Positions 16,781 to 25,642 of a DNA stretch of 64,000 bases are shown here, one piece after another (positions within the stretch are counted from its first letter, which is position 1; each line of letters begins with the position of its first letter). Source of the stretch: Gordonia terrae (GTDB lineage: Bacteria; Actinomycetota; Actinomycetes; Mycobacteriales; Mycobacteriaceae); the NCBI RefSeq assembly GCF_001698225.1, contig NZ_CP016594.1:3472001-3536000 (forward strand), in the 5' to 3' direction. The notes below the pieces were generated by a model that saw nothing but the letters and a program-made list of their open reading frames with translations, was not told the DNA's origin and did not search any database. Position numbers and translations under genes: made by a program.

Positions 16781-18004
16781 CTACGACCGGGGCCAGACCG
16801 ACGGATCGGGGACGAACCCGATCCCCAGCCTCGCTCCGTCCCAGTCGGCGTCGACCACCGTGCATCGCCGCAGGACCGAGGGCAACCGCACCGGATGACG
16901 GAATCCCGCGATCGTCACCAGCAGGTCGTCTCCGCTGCGCCCCAGGGCCAGCGAGTCCGGATCCGGCAGGCGCTGCGGCCAGGACAACCGGTACACCGGG
17001 CCCGCCGGCCTCCCGTCCACGCGGCCCTGACCCGCCTCGACCTCGGCCGCGGCAGACCCCCGCGGGACGCCGTGCGGCTCGGGCAACGTCACCGACAGCT
17101 TGCGCAGCCGGGCCATGCGATCGATCGTGTCGGCCGATTTCTCGACCACCTGGACGTGCACGGATCGGGAGCCGACGGCGTCCGCGAGTTCGGCCTGCAC
17201 CATGTCGGCGATCTCGGCCGCCGACTCGGCACCGACACCCGCGTTGACCTGGACCGAGGCCAACGGCAATCCCATGAGGTCGGCGGCGGCGAGGTGATAC
17301 CCGGTCAGCCGCCGGCTCCGGTCGTCGGCGGCGAGCACGAGATGTACCGCGACCGCGTGTGGGTCGGCGAACAGCTCGGCGATGTCGAGGCAGTCCCGGT
17401 CGATGGCGTCGACCGCGGCCGTCAGCTGGGCGGCCATCGGACGTTCGGCGGCCATCGCGAGACGCCGGTGCCGAGGCCAGAACCGGTTGAGCGCCTGGCT
17501 GAGAACCGCTCCGCCACGCAGGAATTGGAGCGGGTCACCACACCCGGAGCAGTCGACGACGATCCGCTGCCACCGGCCGCTGACCGCCTCGTCGCGGATA
17601 CGCCGCAGGAGCAGGAAGTCGTCGATCCCGGGCAGTGCGGTGAGCTCGGCGGCATCGATGCCCGCGAGTACGCCGACCCCGGGAAGCATCGTCTTGCTGC
17701 GGCTCACCGTCTGCTCGAGCACCTCCGCGAACGCCGACCACGTGCGTTCGGTGAGGTCCAGCCGATCGAGGCTCAGCAGGTGCAGGTACTTGGACACCAC
17801 GATGGGTTCACCCGGCCGGCGATACACCCGCGCCCAGTCGTGCACCGGCGACCAGCGGTCGACGGTGATGAGAAGCGTGTCGGGTTCGGCGACGGCGAGG
17901 CCCGATCGGGGCGTCGCGCGGGCCGCCCGGTTGGCGGCGGGACGCCGGGTCGCGCCGGCGGCTGCGATCGCGGAGACACCAGAACCCCCCGGACCGAGCA
18001 CCAC
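16781..18004 (-). CDS. ArsA/MinD-like ATPase with degenerate P-loop (Rv2184c-like)
   Basis: A 407-residue protein related to ArsA-type anion-pump ATPases and the Rv2184c family. The N-terminus has a deviant Walker A, VLGPGGSGVSAIAAAG: the glycine frame is there but the usual Lys-Thr/Ser is replaced by Val-Ser. Later landmarks are RIVVDCSGCGDPLQFLRG (Walker-B-like and switch), QALNRFWPRH and VHLVLAADDRSRRLTGYH. Nucleotide binding may therefore be weak or absent. It ends an operon with two START-like proteins (gap of 20 bases). The annotated GTG leaves only two residues before the loop. An in-frame CTG at 18028, overlapping the upstream stop and following GAAGAGGG, would restore a full first beta-strand (IDLTPIHVVLGP). 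Confidence 0.75.
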   Translation of the reverse strand: MVLGPGGSGVSAIAAAGATRRPAANRAARATPRSGLAVAEPDTLLITVDRWSPVHDWARVYRRPGEPIVVSKYLHLLSLDRLDLTERTWSAFAEVLEQTVSRSKTMLPGVGVLAGIDAAELTALPGIDDFLLLRRIRDEAVSGRWQRIVVDCSGCGDPLQFLRGGAVLSQALNRFWPRHRRLAMAAERPMAAQLTAAVDAIDRDCLDIAELFADPHAVAVHLVLAADDRSRRLTGYHLAAADLMGLPLASVQVNAGVGAESAAEIADMVQAELADAVGSRSVHVQVVEKSADTIDRMARLRKLSVTLPEPHGVPRGSAAAEVEAGQGRVDGRPAGPVYRLSWPQRLPDPDSLALGRSGDDLLVTIAGFRHPVRLPSVLRRCTVVDADWDGARLGIGFVPDPSVWPRS

Positions 18005-18024
18005 GTGGATGGGTGTGAGATCGA

Positions 18025-18462
18025 TCAGCCTTCGACCCTCTTCTTGAGGTCGTTCAGTGCGGCGTCGGTGATGGCCTTCTCGGCGCGTCGCTTCAGCTGT
18101 CCGATCATCGGCACCTGGAGATCGACCATGAGTTCATAGGTCACCTTCGTCGATCCCGGAACCTGCTGGGTGAGTATGTAGCGGCCGCGTTGATCCTTCT
18201 GCAGATCACTCGACACGAGGCGCCAGGAGACCGATGTGGTGTTCGGATCCCATTCGTAGGCAAGCACATACGTGTCCTGCAGGACACCGGCGTCGAGGAC
18301 GAAGCGAACCTCCAGGGCGCGGCCGGACTCATCGGCGCGCAGCACCTCGACCTCGCGGGCGGCGGTCACCCACTCGGGGTAGTGCTCGAAGTCGGCGATG
18401 ACGGCGAGGATGGCGTCGGCATCGGCGCCGATCACGATGTCGCGTTCGGTGTGGTCGGCCAT
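18025..18462 (-). CDS. SRPBCC/START-like protein (Rv2185c-like)
   Basis: A 145-residue single-domain member of the polyketide cyclase / START-like superfamily, which binds hydrophobic ligands in a deep cavity. Typical features: the start TERDIVIGADADAILAVIAD, the motif FEHYPEWVTAAREVEVL, WRLVSSDLQ and the C-terminal helix ending in IGQLKRRAEKAITDAALNDL. Its ligand is unknown. It is the Rv2185c homologue; its ATG overlaps the stop of the upstream START-like gene (TGATG), and the ATPase gene follows 20 bases later, so the three form one transcription unit. Confidence 0.85.
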   Translation of the reverse strand: MADHTERDIVIGADADAILAVIADFEHYPEWVTAAREVEVLRADESGRALEVRFVLDAGVLQDTYVLAYEWDPNTTSVSWRLVSSDLQKDQRGRYILTQQVPGSTKVTYELMVDLQVPMIGQLKRRAEKAITDAALNDLKKRVEG

Positions 18463-18917
18463 CACCGTGCCCCCGTCGCGGTCGTGTGCGGTCCGGGAGC
18501 CCGGTCGTGGCCCGCAGCGGGGCCGCCGACGACACGGCCGTCCTCGAGTAGTCGTTTGACCTCGAAGGAGACCTCTTTGCCCGTCACCCGACGCTGCTTG
18601 TTGGCCTCGGCCAGCACGTCGGCCCGGGCTCGCGGATCCTCGGGCAGCGGGGCGGTGGGCTCGGCATGGAGGAAGTAGTGCAGCACGAAGCCGTCGAGCA
18701 CCGCCTCGTTCCAGATCTCCATCGTCCCCGACACCGGACCCTCGACCCGCCAGCGCACGCCCTGCTCGCCCCGGTCCTCGGTGACCGCCAGCCGGAGGTC
18801 CGGCCACCACTTGCGCCAGTTGGCGGGGTCGCCGATCACGGCGGCTGCCGACGGCGGTGCCGCGGCGACGAAGACCTCGTCGGCCACCTGGATGCTCGTC
18901 ACGCCCACTAGCTTCAC
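18462..18917 (-). CDS. Second START-like protein (Rv2186c-like)
   Basis: A 151-residue START/SRPBCC-like protein: VTSIQVADEVFVAAAPPSAAAVIGD, WRKWWPDLRLAVTED, RWRVEGPVSGTMEIW and LDGFVLHYFLHAE follow the fold's strand order. It corresponds to Rv2186c. The start is GTG 18917. The C-terminal Gly/Pro/Ala/His-rich tail has no match I recognise. It is the first gene of the three-gene START-START-ATPase operon and diverges from fadD15, which suggests a lipid-related role, though no ligand is known. Confidence 0.78.
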   Translation of the reverse strand: MKLVGVTSIQVADEVFVAAAPPSAAAVIGDPANWRKWWPDLRLAVTEDRGEQGVRWRVEGPVSGTMEIWNEAVLDGFVLHYFLHAEPTAPLPEDPRARADVLAEANKQRRVTGKEVSFEVKRLLEDGRVVGGPAAGHDRAPGPHTTATGAR

Positions 18918-18986
18918 ATACTCGCGTCGGCGCAGGGTAGTGCACCCGAAACCGACGTCGCGATCAGTCCGATTCAGCAGCGGGGA

Positions 18987-18992
18987 TACGAT
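18987..18992 (+). promoter_or_regulatory. Possible -10 box of fadD15
   Basis: TACGAT, placing transcription start near 18999 and a leader of about 26 nt containing GGAGGG (19012-19017) before ATG 19026. Confidence 0.4.
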
Positions 18993-19025
18993 TCGGTGAC
19001 TGATGTCTACTGGAGGGTAACCACG

Positions 19026-20834
19026 ATGGGTGAGTACAGCGTGCCCGCGAAGTTCTCGATCGCCGACGACGAGAACTGCACGAACATCATCTTCGGCCTG
19101 GCGGAGCGATCACCGCAGCACATCGTGTTCCGCCACAAGCAGGACGACCGGTGGGAGCCGGTCACCGCCGCCGACGCCGCGTCCCGGATCTCCGCGATCG
19201 CCAAGGGCCTGATCGCCTCCGGCGTCAATCCCGGCGACCGCGTGGCACTGCTGTCGCGCACCCGCCTCGAATGGAACCTCTTCGACTTCGCGATCTGGTC
19301 GGCCGGCGCGATCACCGTCCCGATCTACGATTCGTCCTCCGCAGGTCAGATCGAGTGGATCATGCAGGATTCCGGCGCGGTGGCGATCGTCCTCGAAGAC
19401 GACGGTCATCGCGCCGAGTTCGAGTCCATCGACTCCCTCGCCACGCCGGTCACCGTCTTCCAGATCGACCGCACCGACGCGCCGGGTGCCGTCGACGAAC
19501 TCGTCGCGGCGGGCGCCGACGTCCACGACGACGAGGTCGCAGCCCGCCGGGCCACCGTCAAGGCCGCCGATCCGGCGACCCTGATCTACACCTCGGGGAC
19601 CACCGGACGCCCGAAGGGTTGTGAACTGACCCACGCCAACATGCTCTCCGAGGTGCGGGCGGTCCTCGCCGGCGACATCCTCGACAAGGTCATCGCGCGC
19701 GACGAGAAGCGTCTGCTGATGTTCCTCCCCCTCGCCCACGTGCTCGCCCGCGCCATCACGCTCGTCGCCATCGAGGCCGGCGCGGAGGTCGGACACACCA
19801 GCGACATCCCGAACCTGGTCGACGAATTCGCCGTCTTCAAACCGTCACTCATCCTGTCGGTGCCGCGCGTGTTCGAAAAGGTCTACAACACCGCCCGGCA
19901 GAAGGCGCACGACGGCGGCAAGGGCAAGATCTTCGACGCCGCGTCCGACACCGCGATCGCCTACTCGCAGGCGACGGAGAAGGGGCAGGTCGGTCTGGCG
20001 CTGAAGGTCAAGCACGGCGTCTTCGACGCCCTCGTCTACAAGAAGCTCCGCGCCGCTCTCGGCGGCGAGTGTCAGATGGCGATCTCCGGCGGCGCTCCGC
20101 TCGGCGCCCGCCTGGGACACTTCTTCTCCGGCGTCGGCGTGCCCGTCTTCGAGGGGTACGGCCTGACCGAGACCACCGCCGCCTTCAGCGTGAACACCCC
20201 GTCGGCGTCGAAGATCGGCAGTGTCGGGAAGCCGTTGTCGGGCAACGCTGTCCGAATCGGCGACGACGGTGAGGTGCTGCTGCGCGGCGGTGTCGTCTTC
20301 ACCGAGTACTGGCAGAACCCGGAAGCCACCGCGTCCGCGGTGGTCGACGGCTGGTTCCACACCGGCGACCTCGGCACCGTGGATGCCGACGGATTCATCA
20401 CGATCACCGGGCGCAAGAAGGAACTGATCGTGACCGCCGGCGGCAAGAACGTCTCCCCCGCCGGACTCGAGGACGTCATCCGCGCGAACGCCCTGATCTC
20501 GCAGGCAACCGTCGTCGGTGACGCGAAACCTTTTGTGGCCGCACTGATCACGATCGATCCCGAGGCGTTCCCGGCGTGGAAGGAACGCACCGGGAAGCCC
20601 GCGTCCGCGACGGTCGCCGATCTCGCCGACGACGCCGACCTGCGCGCCGAGGTCCAGTCGGCCGTCGACCTCGCCAACAAGACGGTGTCGCATTCCGAGG
20701 CCATCAAGAAGTTCCGGATCCTGCCGACCGATTTCACCGAGGAGACCGGCGAGATGACACCGACCCTCAAGGTCAAGCGCAACGTCGTCGTGGAGAAGTT
20801 CGCCGGCGACATCGAGGCGATCTACCAGCGGTGA
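19026..20834 (+). CDS. fadD15: Long-chain fatty acid-CoA ligase (FadD15-type)
   Basis: Activates long-chain fatty acids with ATP and CoA. The 602-residue protein has the AMP-binding signature YTSGTTGRPKGCELTH, the A5 motif GYGLTETTAAFSVN, the A7 motif WFHTGDLGTVDADGFITITGRKKE (split here for reading as WFHTGDLG and ITGRKKE) and the C-terminal lysine region TPTLKVKRNVV. It is the counterpart of Rv2187. The ATG at 19026 is preferred to GTG 18996 because GGAGGG lies 8 bases before it. It diverges from the START-like operon and converges with pimB'. Confidence 0.93.
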   Translation: MGEYSVPAKFSIADDENCTNIIFGLAERSPQHIVFRHKQDDRWEPVTAADAASRISAIAKGLIASGVNPGDRVALLSRTRLEWNLFDFAIWSAGAITVPIYDSSSAGQIEWIMQDSGAVAIVLEDDGHRAEFESIDSLATPVTVFQIDRTDAPGAVDELVAAGADVHDDEVAARRATVKAADPATLIYTSGTTGRPKGCELTHANMLSEVRAVLAGDILDKVIARDEKRLLMFLPLAHVLARAITLVAIEAGAEVGHTSDIPNLVDEFAVFKPSLILSVPRVFEKVYNTARQKAHDGGKGKIFDAASDTAIAYSQATEKGQVGLALKVKHGVFDALVYKKLRAALGGECQMAISGGAPLGARLGHFFSGVGVPVFEGYGLTETTAAFSVNTPSASKIGSVGKPLSGNAVRIGDDGEVLLRGGVVFTEYWQNPEATASAVVDGWFHTGDLGTVDADGFITITGRKKELIVTAGGKNVSPAGLEDVIRANALISQATVVGDAKPFVAALITIDPEAFPAWKERTGKPASATVADLADDADLRAEVQSAVDLANKTVSHSEAIKKFRILPTDFTEETGEMTPTLKVKRNVVVEKFAGDIEAIYQR

Positions 20835-20871
20835 GCTCGCCGCCGGCGTGGTCCGCCGGCGCCGGTTGCCC

Positions 20872-21996
20872 TCAGAGCAACTGGCGCAGGCGGGCCGCCA
20901 TCTGGCTCCACTGCCAGTTCTCGACGACGTAACGCCGTCCGGCCCGGCCCATCTCGGCCGCCGCCGCACGATCGGAGAGGATCGACAGGATGGCCAGGGC
21001 GACGGCGTCGACGTCGGTGCCGTCGACGGCGGTCCCGGTGACCCCCTCGTCGATGGTCTCCGGCGCACCACCGGACAGACCCGCGACCACGGGCACGCCG
21101 GACGCCGACGCCTCCAGGTAGACGATGCCCAGCCCCTCGACGTCCAGTCCACGACCCCGCGTCCGGGACGGCATCGCGAACACATCGGCGATGTTGTGGT
21201 AGGCCGCGAGTTCGTCGGCGGGCACCGAACCGGTGAAGACGACATCACCCGCCACCCCCGTGTCGGCGGCGAGGTCGCGCAGGGTCTTCGCGTAGGGACC
21301 TCCACCGACGATGACGAGCGCGGCGTCGGGAATCGTGCGCCGGATCAGCGGCAACGCACGGATCAGGACGTCCTGTCCCTTGCGTGGCACGAGACGCGAC
21401 AGACAGAGGATCGTCGGTCGCTCCCCCAGATCGAGACGGTCGCGAAACTGCTGACGCAGCACCGGGTCCGGGGCGAAGCGCTCGGTGTCGACACCCGGGG
21501 GCAGATGTTCCAGCGCCGCCCGCGCACCGAAGGCCGACGCGAACCGGCCGCGGGTGTAGCGGCTGACGAAGGTGATCACGTCGGAGTGGCGACCGATGTG
21601 ACCGAGAACCTGGCGCGCGCCCGGGAGCATCGACCACCCGACCTCGTGGCCGTGCGTGCTCGCGATGATCCGCTGCGCGCCCGCACGGCGCATCGCCGGC
21701 GCCAGCACGGCCAGCGGCGCGGCCGCCCCGAACCACACCGTCGAGATCTGTTCCCGGCGCACGATCTCGGCGGCGCGGCGGGCGACGAACGGCGTGGGCA
21801 ACATGAGGGTCGTCGGGTGCCGGTACACCCGGTAGGCCGCGGCTGCATCGAACTTCTCGTGCGAGTCGCCCCGCCAGCGAGGCGCATAGACGACGACGTC
21901 CTCCGGCGGCAGCAGATCCACCAGGTTCTGCAGGTAGGACTGTATACCACCGGGCCGGGGCGGAAAATCGTTGGTGAGCAACAACGTCCGGGTCAT
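20872..21996 (-). CDS. pimB: GDP-mannose-dependent phosphatidylinositol monomannoside mannosyltransferase PimB'
   Basis: Adds the second mannose to PIM1 at the cytoplasmic face, an essential step toward PIM2, LM and LAM. The 374-residue GT4-family (GT-B fold) enzyme shows the N-terminal TNDFPPRPGGIQSYL, THGHEVGWSMLP, the donor-site LSRLVPRKGQDVLI and the C-terminal ExxxxxxxE motif EGLGIVYLEASASGVPVV. It corresponds to Rv2188c. The ATG at 21996 overlaps the stop of the upstream lipoprotein gene (TGATG), so their expression is coupled. Confidence 0.93.
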   Translation of the reverse strand: MTRTLLLTNDFPPRPGGIQSYLQNLVDLLPPEDVVVYAPRWRGDSHEKFDAAAAYRVYRHPTTLMLPTPFVARRAAEIVRREQISTVWFGAAAPLAVLAPAMRRAGAQRIIASTHGHEVGWSMLPGARQVLGHIGRHSDVITFVSRYTRGRFASAFGARAALEHLPPGVDTERFAPDPVLRQQFRDRLDLGERPTILCLSRLVPRKGQDVLIRALPLIRRTIPDAALVIVGGGPYAKTLRDLAADTGVAGDVVFTGSVPADELAAYHNIADVFAMPSRTRGRGLDVEGLGIVYLEASASGVPVVAGLSGGAPETIDEGVTGTAVDGTDVDAVALAILSILSDRAAAAEMGRAGRRYVVENWQWSQMAARLRQLL

Positions 21997-23390
21997 CAGC
22001 CGACCTGCCGGACGAGCCAGCGCTGCCAGCCGGTGATCAGTTCGGCGCGCGTCAGCCCGAGGGTCGAGGTGATCGCCGCGTCTTGGGCCGCGGGCACGGC
22101 CGACGCCGCGACACCCATGTACATCTTCTTCAGGTGGGCCTCGTCGAATCGATCGGCGACGTAGGCGGCCAACGACCACGCACTCTGATAAGCCACCAGT
22201 GAAGTCTGCCCGTCCATCGCGAAGTCGGCATCGGCGGGTGTGCCCGCCGGGAGCGCACCGGTGCGCACGGCCGCAGTCAGATCGGGCGCGGCGTCGGCGA
22301 ACCGCGTGTATGTGCCCTTGCGGCCGACGTATTCGGCGACGCCCTCGGTGATCCACAACGGCGCGTCGAGAGCGGTGGAGGTGCGGGCGGCGACGTGCGT
22401 CAGCTCGTGCCGGAGCACGACGGCGAGAGTGGGAGGCGCGAGCTCCCGCGCCGTCGGGGTCAGGATGATCCGCTGACCGGTCGCGGTGCGCTGCACCAGG
22501 TCCACGGTGCTGTGCACCGTGGCGGCGGCTGCCGCGCCGGTGGCCGCGCGCCCGTCGGGCACCAGGGCGGTGAACTGGTCGTCGGTCGCGGTCGCCACGA
22601 CGACGGCACGACGATCCCAGGACTCACCCCAGAACGCGGTGACGGCGTCGACCGCCCCGGGCAGTTCACGTCGCAGCGTCGCCACCGTCGGCGCTGTCCG
22701 GAGGTACGACGCGACCACCGATGTACCGCCGGCCGTGGCGGTGTCGGCGACCTGGAGTCCGGGCAGCTCCCACATCTGCGTCGGGGGCGGCTCGCGCCCC
22801 AGGGCCTCGGCGTCGCCGACGAGGCGCCACTCGTCGCCGTGACGGGCGACCACGAACTGCGTACCGACCACCACCTCGGACTCCGCGATACCCGGGGCGG
22901 TCTCGCCGCCGAGCGCGTAGCGCAGCTCCACCGGCGCCACCCAGGAGTCCGAACTGCCCGCGGCGTCGAGGAGCTCCTGGAGCTCGCCGGGGACGAGCAC
23001 CTCCGCCTCTTCGGTGGGCGCCAGCTGATACGTGAACGTGGCGAACCGCAGGATCCCGGAACGACCGTCCCGCGGCATGAACCGGCGGGGCGCGAATGTG
23101 CCGGTCGCGGTGACGAATCTGTTCCGGAACGCCGGCGTCGCGGCGGTGTCGAACAGGGCGCCGATCGCCCGGACATCGCCGGAGCGCACGGTCTCGGTGA
23201 GCGAGTCGAGCAGTCGGGTCACCCCCGCGGCACGATCACGCTCGTAGACGTTGACCTCGGTGGTCGACGACGCGGGTGCGGTGGACGAGCCCCCTCCCGG
23301 AATTCCGACCGTGCCGCATCCGGTGGCCACGACAACGGTCAGGACGACGGCGGCAAAGGCCGGGCCGGCACGTCTGCGCCGTGGGGTCAC
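21996..23390 (-). CDS. Putative lipoprotein zinc metallopeptidase
   Basis: A 464-residue exported lipoprotein. The signal peptide ends in the lipobox VVATGC (Cys25), so the protein should be anchored outside the cell membrane. The first half (residues about 40-210) resembles a small ligand-binding/NTF2-like fold. The second half carries a complete gluzincin-type site: HELTH at 328-332 with the third ligand probably Glu349 in WITEGVAEYVG, as in the peptidase-MA group. It stands where Rv2189c stands but is much longer. Co-translation with pimB' and closeness to ripC suggest an envelope role. Substrate unknown; no proof of proteolysis. GTG start. Confidence 0.78.
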   Translation of the reverse strand: MTPRRRRAGPAFAAVVLTVVVATGCGTVGIPGGGSSTAPASSTTEVNVYERDRAAGVTRLLDSLTETVRSGDVRAIGALFDTAATPAFRNRFVTATGTFAPRRFMPRDGRSGILRFATFTYQLAPTEEAEVLVPGELQELLDAAGSSDSWVAPVELRYALGGETAPGIAESEVVVGTQFVVARHGDEWRLVGDAEALGREPPPTQMWELPGLQVADTATAGGTSVVASYLRTAPTVATLRRELPGAVDAVTAFWGESWDRRAVVVATATDDQFTALVPDGRAATGAAAAATVHSTVDLVQRTATGQRIILTPTARELAPPTLAVVLRHELTHVAARTSTALDAPLWITEGVAEYVGRKGTYTRFADAAPDLTAAVRTGALPAGTPADADFAMDGQTSLVAYQSAWSLAAYVADRFDEAHLKKMYMGVAASAVPAAQDAAITSTLGLTRAELITGWQRWLVRQVG

Positions 23391-23396
23391 CGGGGA

Positions 23397-24536
23397 CTAG
23401 AACCGGCGGGCGGAGTTGTACGGGCCGGCCTCGTCGATCGGCACCACCTTCACCGGGACGCCGAAGGTCGACGCATGGATGACATAGCCGTCGCCGACGT
23501 ACATGCCGACGTGGTGCGCGTCGGGGTAGTAGATGATCAGGTCACCCGGCTTGAGATCGTTGCGGCCGACGGATTGCCCGCCACCCATCTGCGCCTCGCT
23601 CGAGCGCGGGATGGTCTTGCCCGCCTGCTTGAACGCCCAGACCATGAGACCCGAGCAGTCGAACGAGTTGGGTCCGGTGGCGCCCCACACGTACGGATCA
23701 CCGATCCGGGTCAGGGCGGCCTGGACCGCGACGAGTCCGGCAGCGGTGCCCCTGGGCACCAGGCGCGGATCGAAGTCGAAGGTGGGTCCGCGGAGCGCGG
23801 CGAGCTGCTTGCCGGTCATGGACTTGTAGATCGCCCGGATCTGGATCGCCTGGAGCTGCAGGTCGGCCTGCTTCGTCTGCAGATCACCGCGCACGCGCTC
23901 GGCGCGGGAGACCGCCTCGGAGGCCGCCACTGCCGTCTGCTCGGCGTCTTTCTTTGCGACCGCCGTCTGAGCACGGACCTTCTTGATGGCGGTGAGATCC
24001 GCCGACGCCTGACGGGAGATCATGTCCAGGCCCGACATCTGGTCGAGCAATGCCTGGGGGGAGTCGCTGATCATCACCGCGTAGAGGCCGCTCACGCGGG
24101 CACCCTGGTAGCTGGCGCGCACGATCGCGTCGACCCGGTTCTGATGCACCGCGAGCTGGGCACGGCTCGTGTCGAGCTTCTGCTGCGCCTCTGCCGCCGC
24201 TGTCTTGGCCGCCGTCACGATGCCGCGCTGCTTGTCGTACTCGATCTTCGCGTTGTGCATCGCCTCGGTGGTCTTCTCCGCGTCGACGCCGAGCTGCTTG
24301 TAACGGTCGAGCAGTTGATCCGCCGAACGTGCGGGCACCGCGCGGGCGGCACCGCCCCCGCCACCGACCGTCGGTACGAGCACGGCGAGCGCCGACAGGA
24401 CGCAGACCGCAAGCATCAGCGGACCCGAACGCATACGTGGCCGCGTTGCGCGAGCCCGTCCCTCCCCGATCAGCACGGTCCTACTCACTCCCTCGTGTGT
24501 GCTCGTCGCTCCCTGAGCAACCCGGGTCGTCGTCAC
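23397..24536 (-). CDS. ripC: Peptidoglycan endopeptidase RipC-like (NlpC/P60)
   Basis: A secreted D,L-endopeptidase cutting stem peptides during division. After a signal segment (MLAVCVLSALAVLVPTVGG) comes a long coiled-coil region (about residues 70-245; KTTEAMHNAKIEYDKQRG onward) and then a C-terminal NlpC/P60 domain with catalytic Cys294 (FDCSGLMVW), the His of HHVGMYVGDG and the IHAST segment. The layout (coiled coil then NlpC/P60) is that of Rv2190c, whose coiled coil is regulated by FtsX. The start is uncertain: GTG 24536 is the longest, while GTG codons further in (for example in VSRTVLIGEG) would give a more usual signal peptide. Confidence 0.9.
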   Translation of the reverse strand: MTTTRVAQGATSTHEGVSRTVLIGEGRARATRPRMRSGPLMLAVCVLSALAVLVPTVGGGGGAARAVPARSADQLLDRYKQLGVDAEKTTEAMHNAKIEYDKQRGIVTAAKTAAAEAQQKLDTSRAQLAVHQNRVDAIVRASYQGARVSGLYAVMISDSPQALLDQMSGLDMISRQASADLTAIKKVRAQTAVAKKDAEQTAVAASEAVSRAERVRGDLQTKQADLQLQAIQIRAIYKSMTGKQLAALRGPTFDFDPRLVPRGTAAGLVAVQAALTRIGDPYVWGATGPNSFDCSGLMVWAFKQAGKTIPRSSEAQMGGGQSVGRNDLKPGDLIIYYPDAHHVGMYVGDGYVIHASTFGVPVKVVPIDEAGPYNSARRF

Positions 24537-24666
24537 CCGTGCCCCACGTCCCGTCGACCACCCTAGGCCGCCGACAGGCCCCCGGGACTGGTTCGGGCGG
24601 ATCGCGATCCACGCGACCCGCCCGTCCAGAGACCCTCGTGCTCAGTCTGTTCGTGTTCGGTTGTGG
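24537..24666. other. Spacer between the two NlpC/P60 genes
   Basis: 130 bases; it should hold the ripC promoter and the 3' end of the upstream NlpC/P60 transcript. I see no strong hairpin. Confidence 0.35.
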
Positions 24667-25350
24667 TCAGTACCGACGGATGCCCGTCAGCGTCCATTCC
24701 TTGACGGCGTCGCGCTTGACCGGCGTGCCGTAGTTGGACGAGTGGACGAACTGGCCGTTGCCGACGTAGATGCCGGCGTGGCCGCCACCGTTGAAGATCA
24801 TCACGTCGCCGGGCTTGGCGTCGGAGTAGGACACCGCGCGTCCGCCACCGAGCTGGCCGTAGCTGTCACGCGGGATGTTCTTGCCGGCCTGCTTGTAGGA
24901 CCAGTAGACGAGGCCCGAGCAGTCGAAGGCGTTGGGGCCGGCGGAGCCGTAGGAGTACGGGGAGCCGATCTTGCTCTCCGCGGCCTTGACGGCCTTCTCA
25001 CCTGCGGTCAGCTGCGGCTGGCCCAGCGGGGCGCCGCCCTGCGGGCGGAACTGCTGCGGAATCTGGTCCGGCGCGATACCCGGCACGGTGAACTGTCCCA
25101 GGTTGGGGATCTCGACCGTGGCCGCGGGCGACTTCTTCACGGGTGTGGCCTGAGGTGCGGGCTTGGCCTCCGGGGCCTTCGCACCGGGCAGAGCCGGGAT
25201 CTCGAAAGTGCCCAGCGGGGTGTGGACCGGGGCGGCGAGAGCAGGGCCTGCGGCGGCGGCGAGCGAACCGAGCGTGATCGATCCGGCGATCACCGCCTTC
25301 TTGGCGACCGTGCTGCCACGATTGGGCTGTTCCAAACGATGTTTGGCCAC
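24667..25350 (-). CDS. Secreted NlpC/P60 peptidoglycan hydrolase under c-di-AMP riboswitch
   Basis: A 227-residue exported endopeptidase. Signal peptide at residues 18-40 (VIAGSITLGSLAAAAGPALA), a Pro/Ala/Lys-rich linker of about 75 residues, then an NlpC/P60 domain with catalytic Cys144 (FDCSGLVYW) and His in GGHAGIYVGNGQ and the VHSSNYG segment. It resembles the short Corynebacterium cg2401/cg2402-type and Rv1566c-type hydrolases. Start GTG 25350 lies 10 bases after GAAGGAG. The 5' leader of about 290 nt contains a ydaO/yuaA-type riboswitch, so its expression should fall when c-di-AMP is high, as known for rpf and nlpC genes of actinobacteria. Confidence 0.92.
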   Translation of the reverse strand: MAKHRLEQPNRGSTVAKKAVIAGSITLGSLAAAAGPALAAPVHTPLGTFEIPALPGAKAPEAKPAPQATPVKKSPAATVEIPNLGQFTVPGIAPDQIPQQFRPQGGAPLGQPQLTAGEKAVKAAESKIGSPYSYGSAGPNAFDCSGLVYWSYKQAGKNIPRDSYGQLGGGRAVSYSDAKPGDVMIFNGGGHAGIYVGNGQFVHSSNYGTPVKRDAVKEWTLTGIRRY

Positions 25351-25371
25351 GAAGCGAGTTCTCCTTCAGAT

Positions 25372-25592
25372 CTTCCTGTACCGCCGACCGAGTTAGCTGT
25401 CGGGTTCGGGCCGGAAGAGTGGCCCTACGCGTGTTTCGCGCATGAGGTATCCACTGGACACTCATGCGTGGCAACGCGATTCACCCCGATTCGGAACGGT
25501 TTCGCGAGAAGCGCATCGATGGTGATGCGCTCCGACGAGCCCGCCCGAAGGTTGTGGTTCCCCGGTTCGCCGCGAGGGCGATTGAGCGGTGA
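25372..25592 (-). ncRNA. ydaO-yuaA c-di-AMP riboswitch
   Basis: Read on the minus strand, the leader has the conserved blocks of the ydaO class in order: GCGAACCGGGGAACCACAA (25572-25554 area), GGGGTGAATCGCG, then after a lineage-specific hairpin GCGTAGGGCCACTCTTCCGG, CCCGAACCCGACAGCTAACT and CGGTCGGCGG. These match the Bacillus ydaO blocks GGGGGACCCAA, GGGGUGAAUCC, GUAGGGCUAACUCU and CCCGAAUCCGUCAGCUAACC. A Shine-Dalgarno and the NlpC/P60 start follow within 25 bases. In this class c-di-AMP binding switches the gene off. Recognised by eye from conserved blocks; covariance not computed. Confidence 0.9.
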
Positions 25593-25642
25593 CTACTGCG
25601 GACCACTTCTGTTGAAGCGGGACGCTCCGCAAGGTCTCAGAA

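Noticed and set aside
22395..24566. Long plus-strand frame across the lipoprotein and ripC genes
   Set aside because: Opposite to two genes with signal peptides and catalytic motifs; no start signal.
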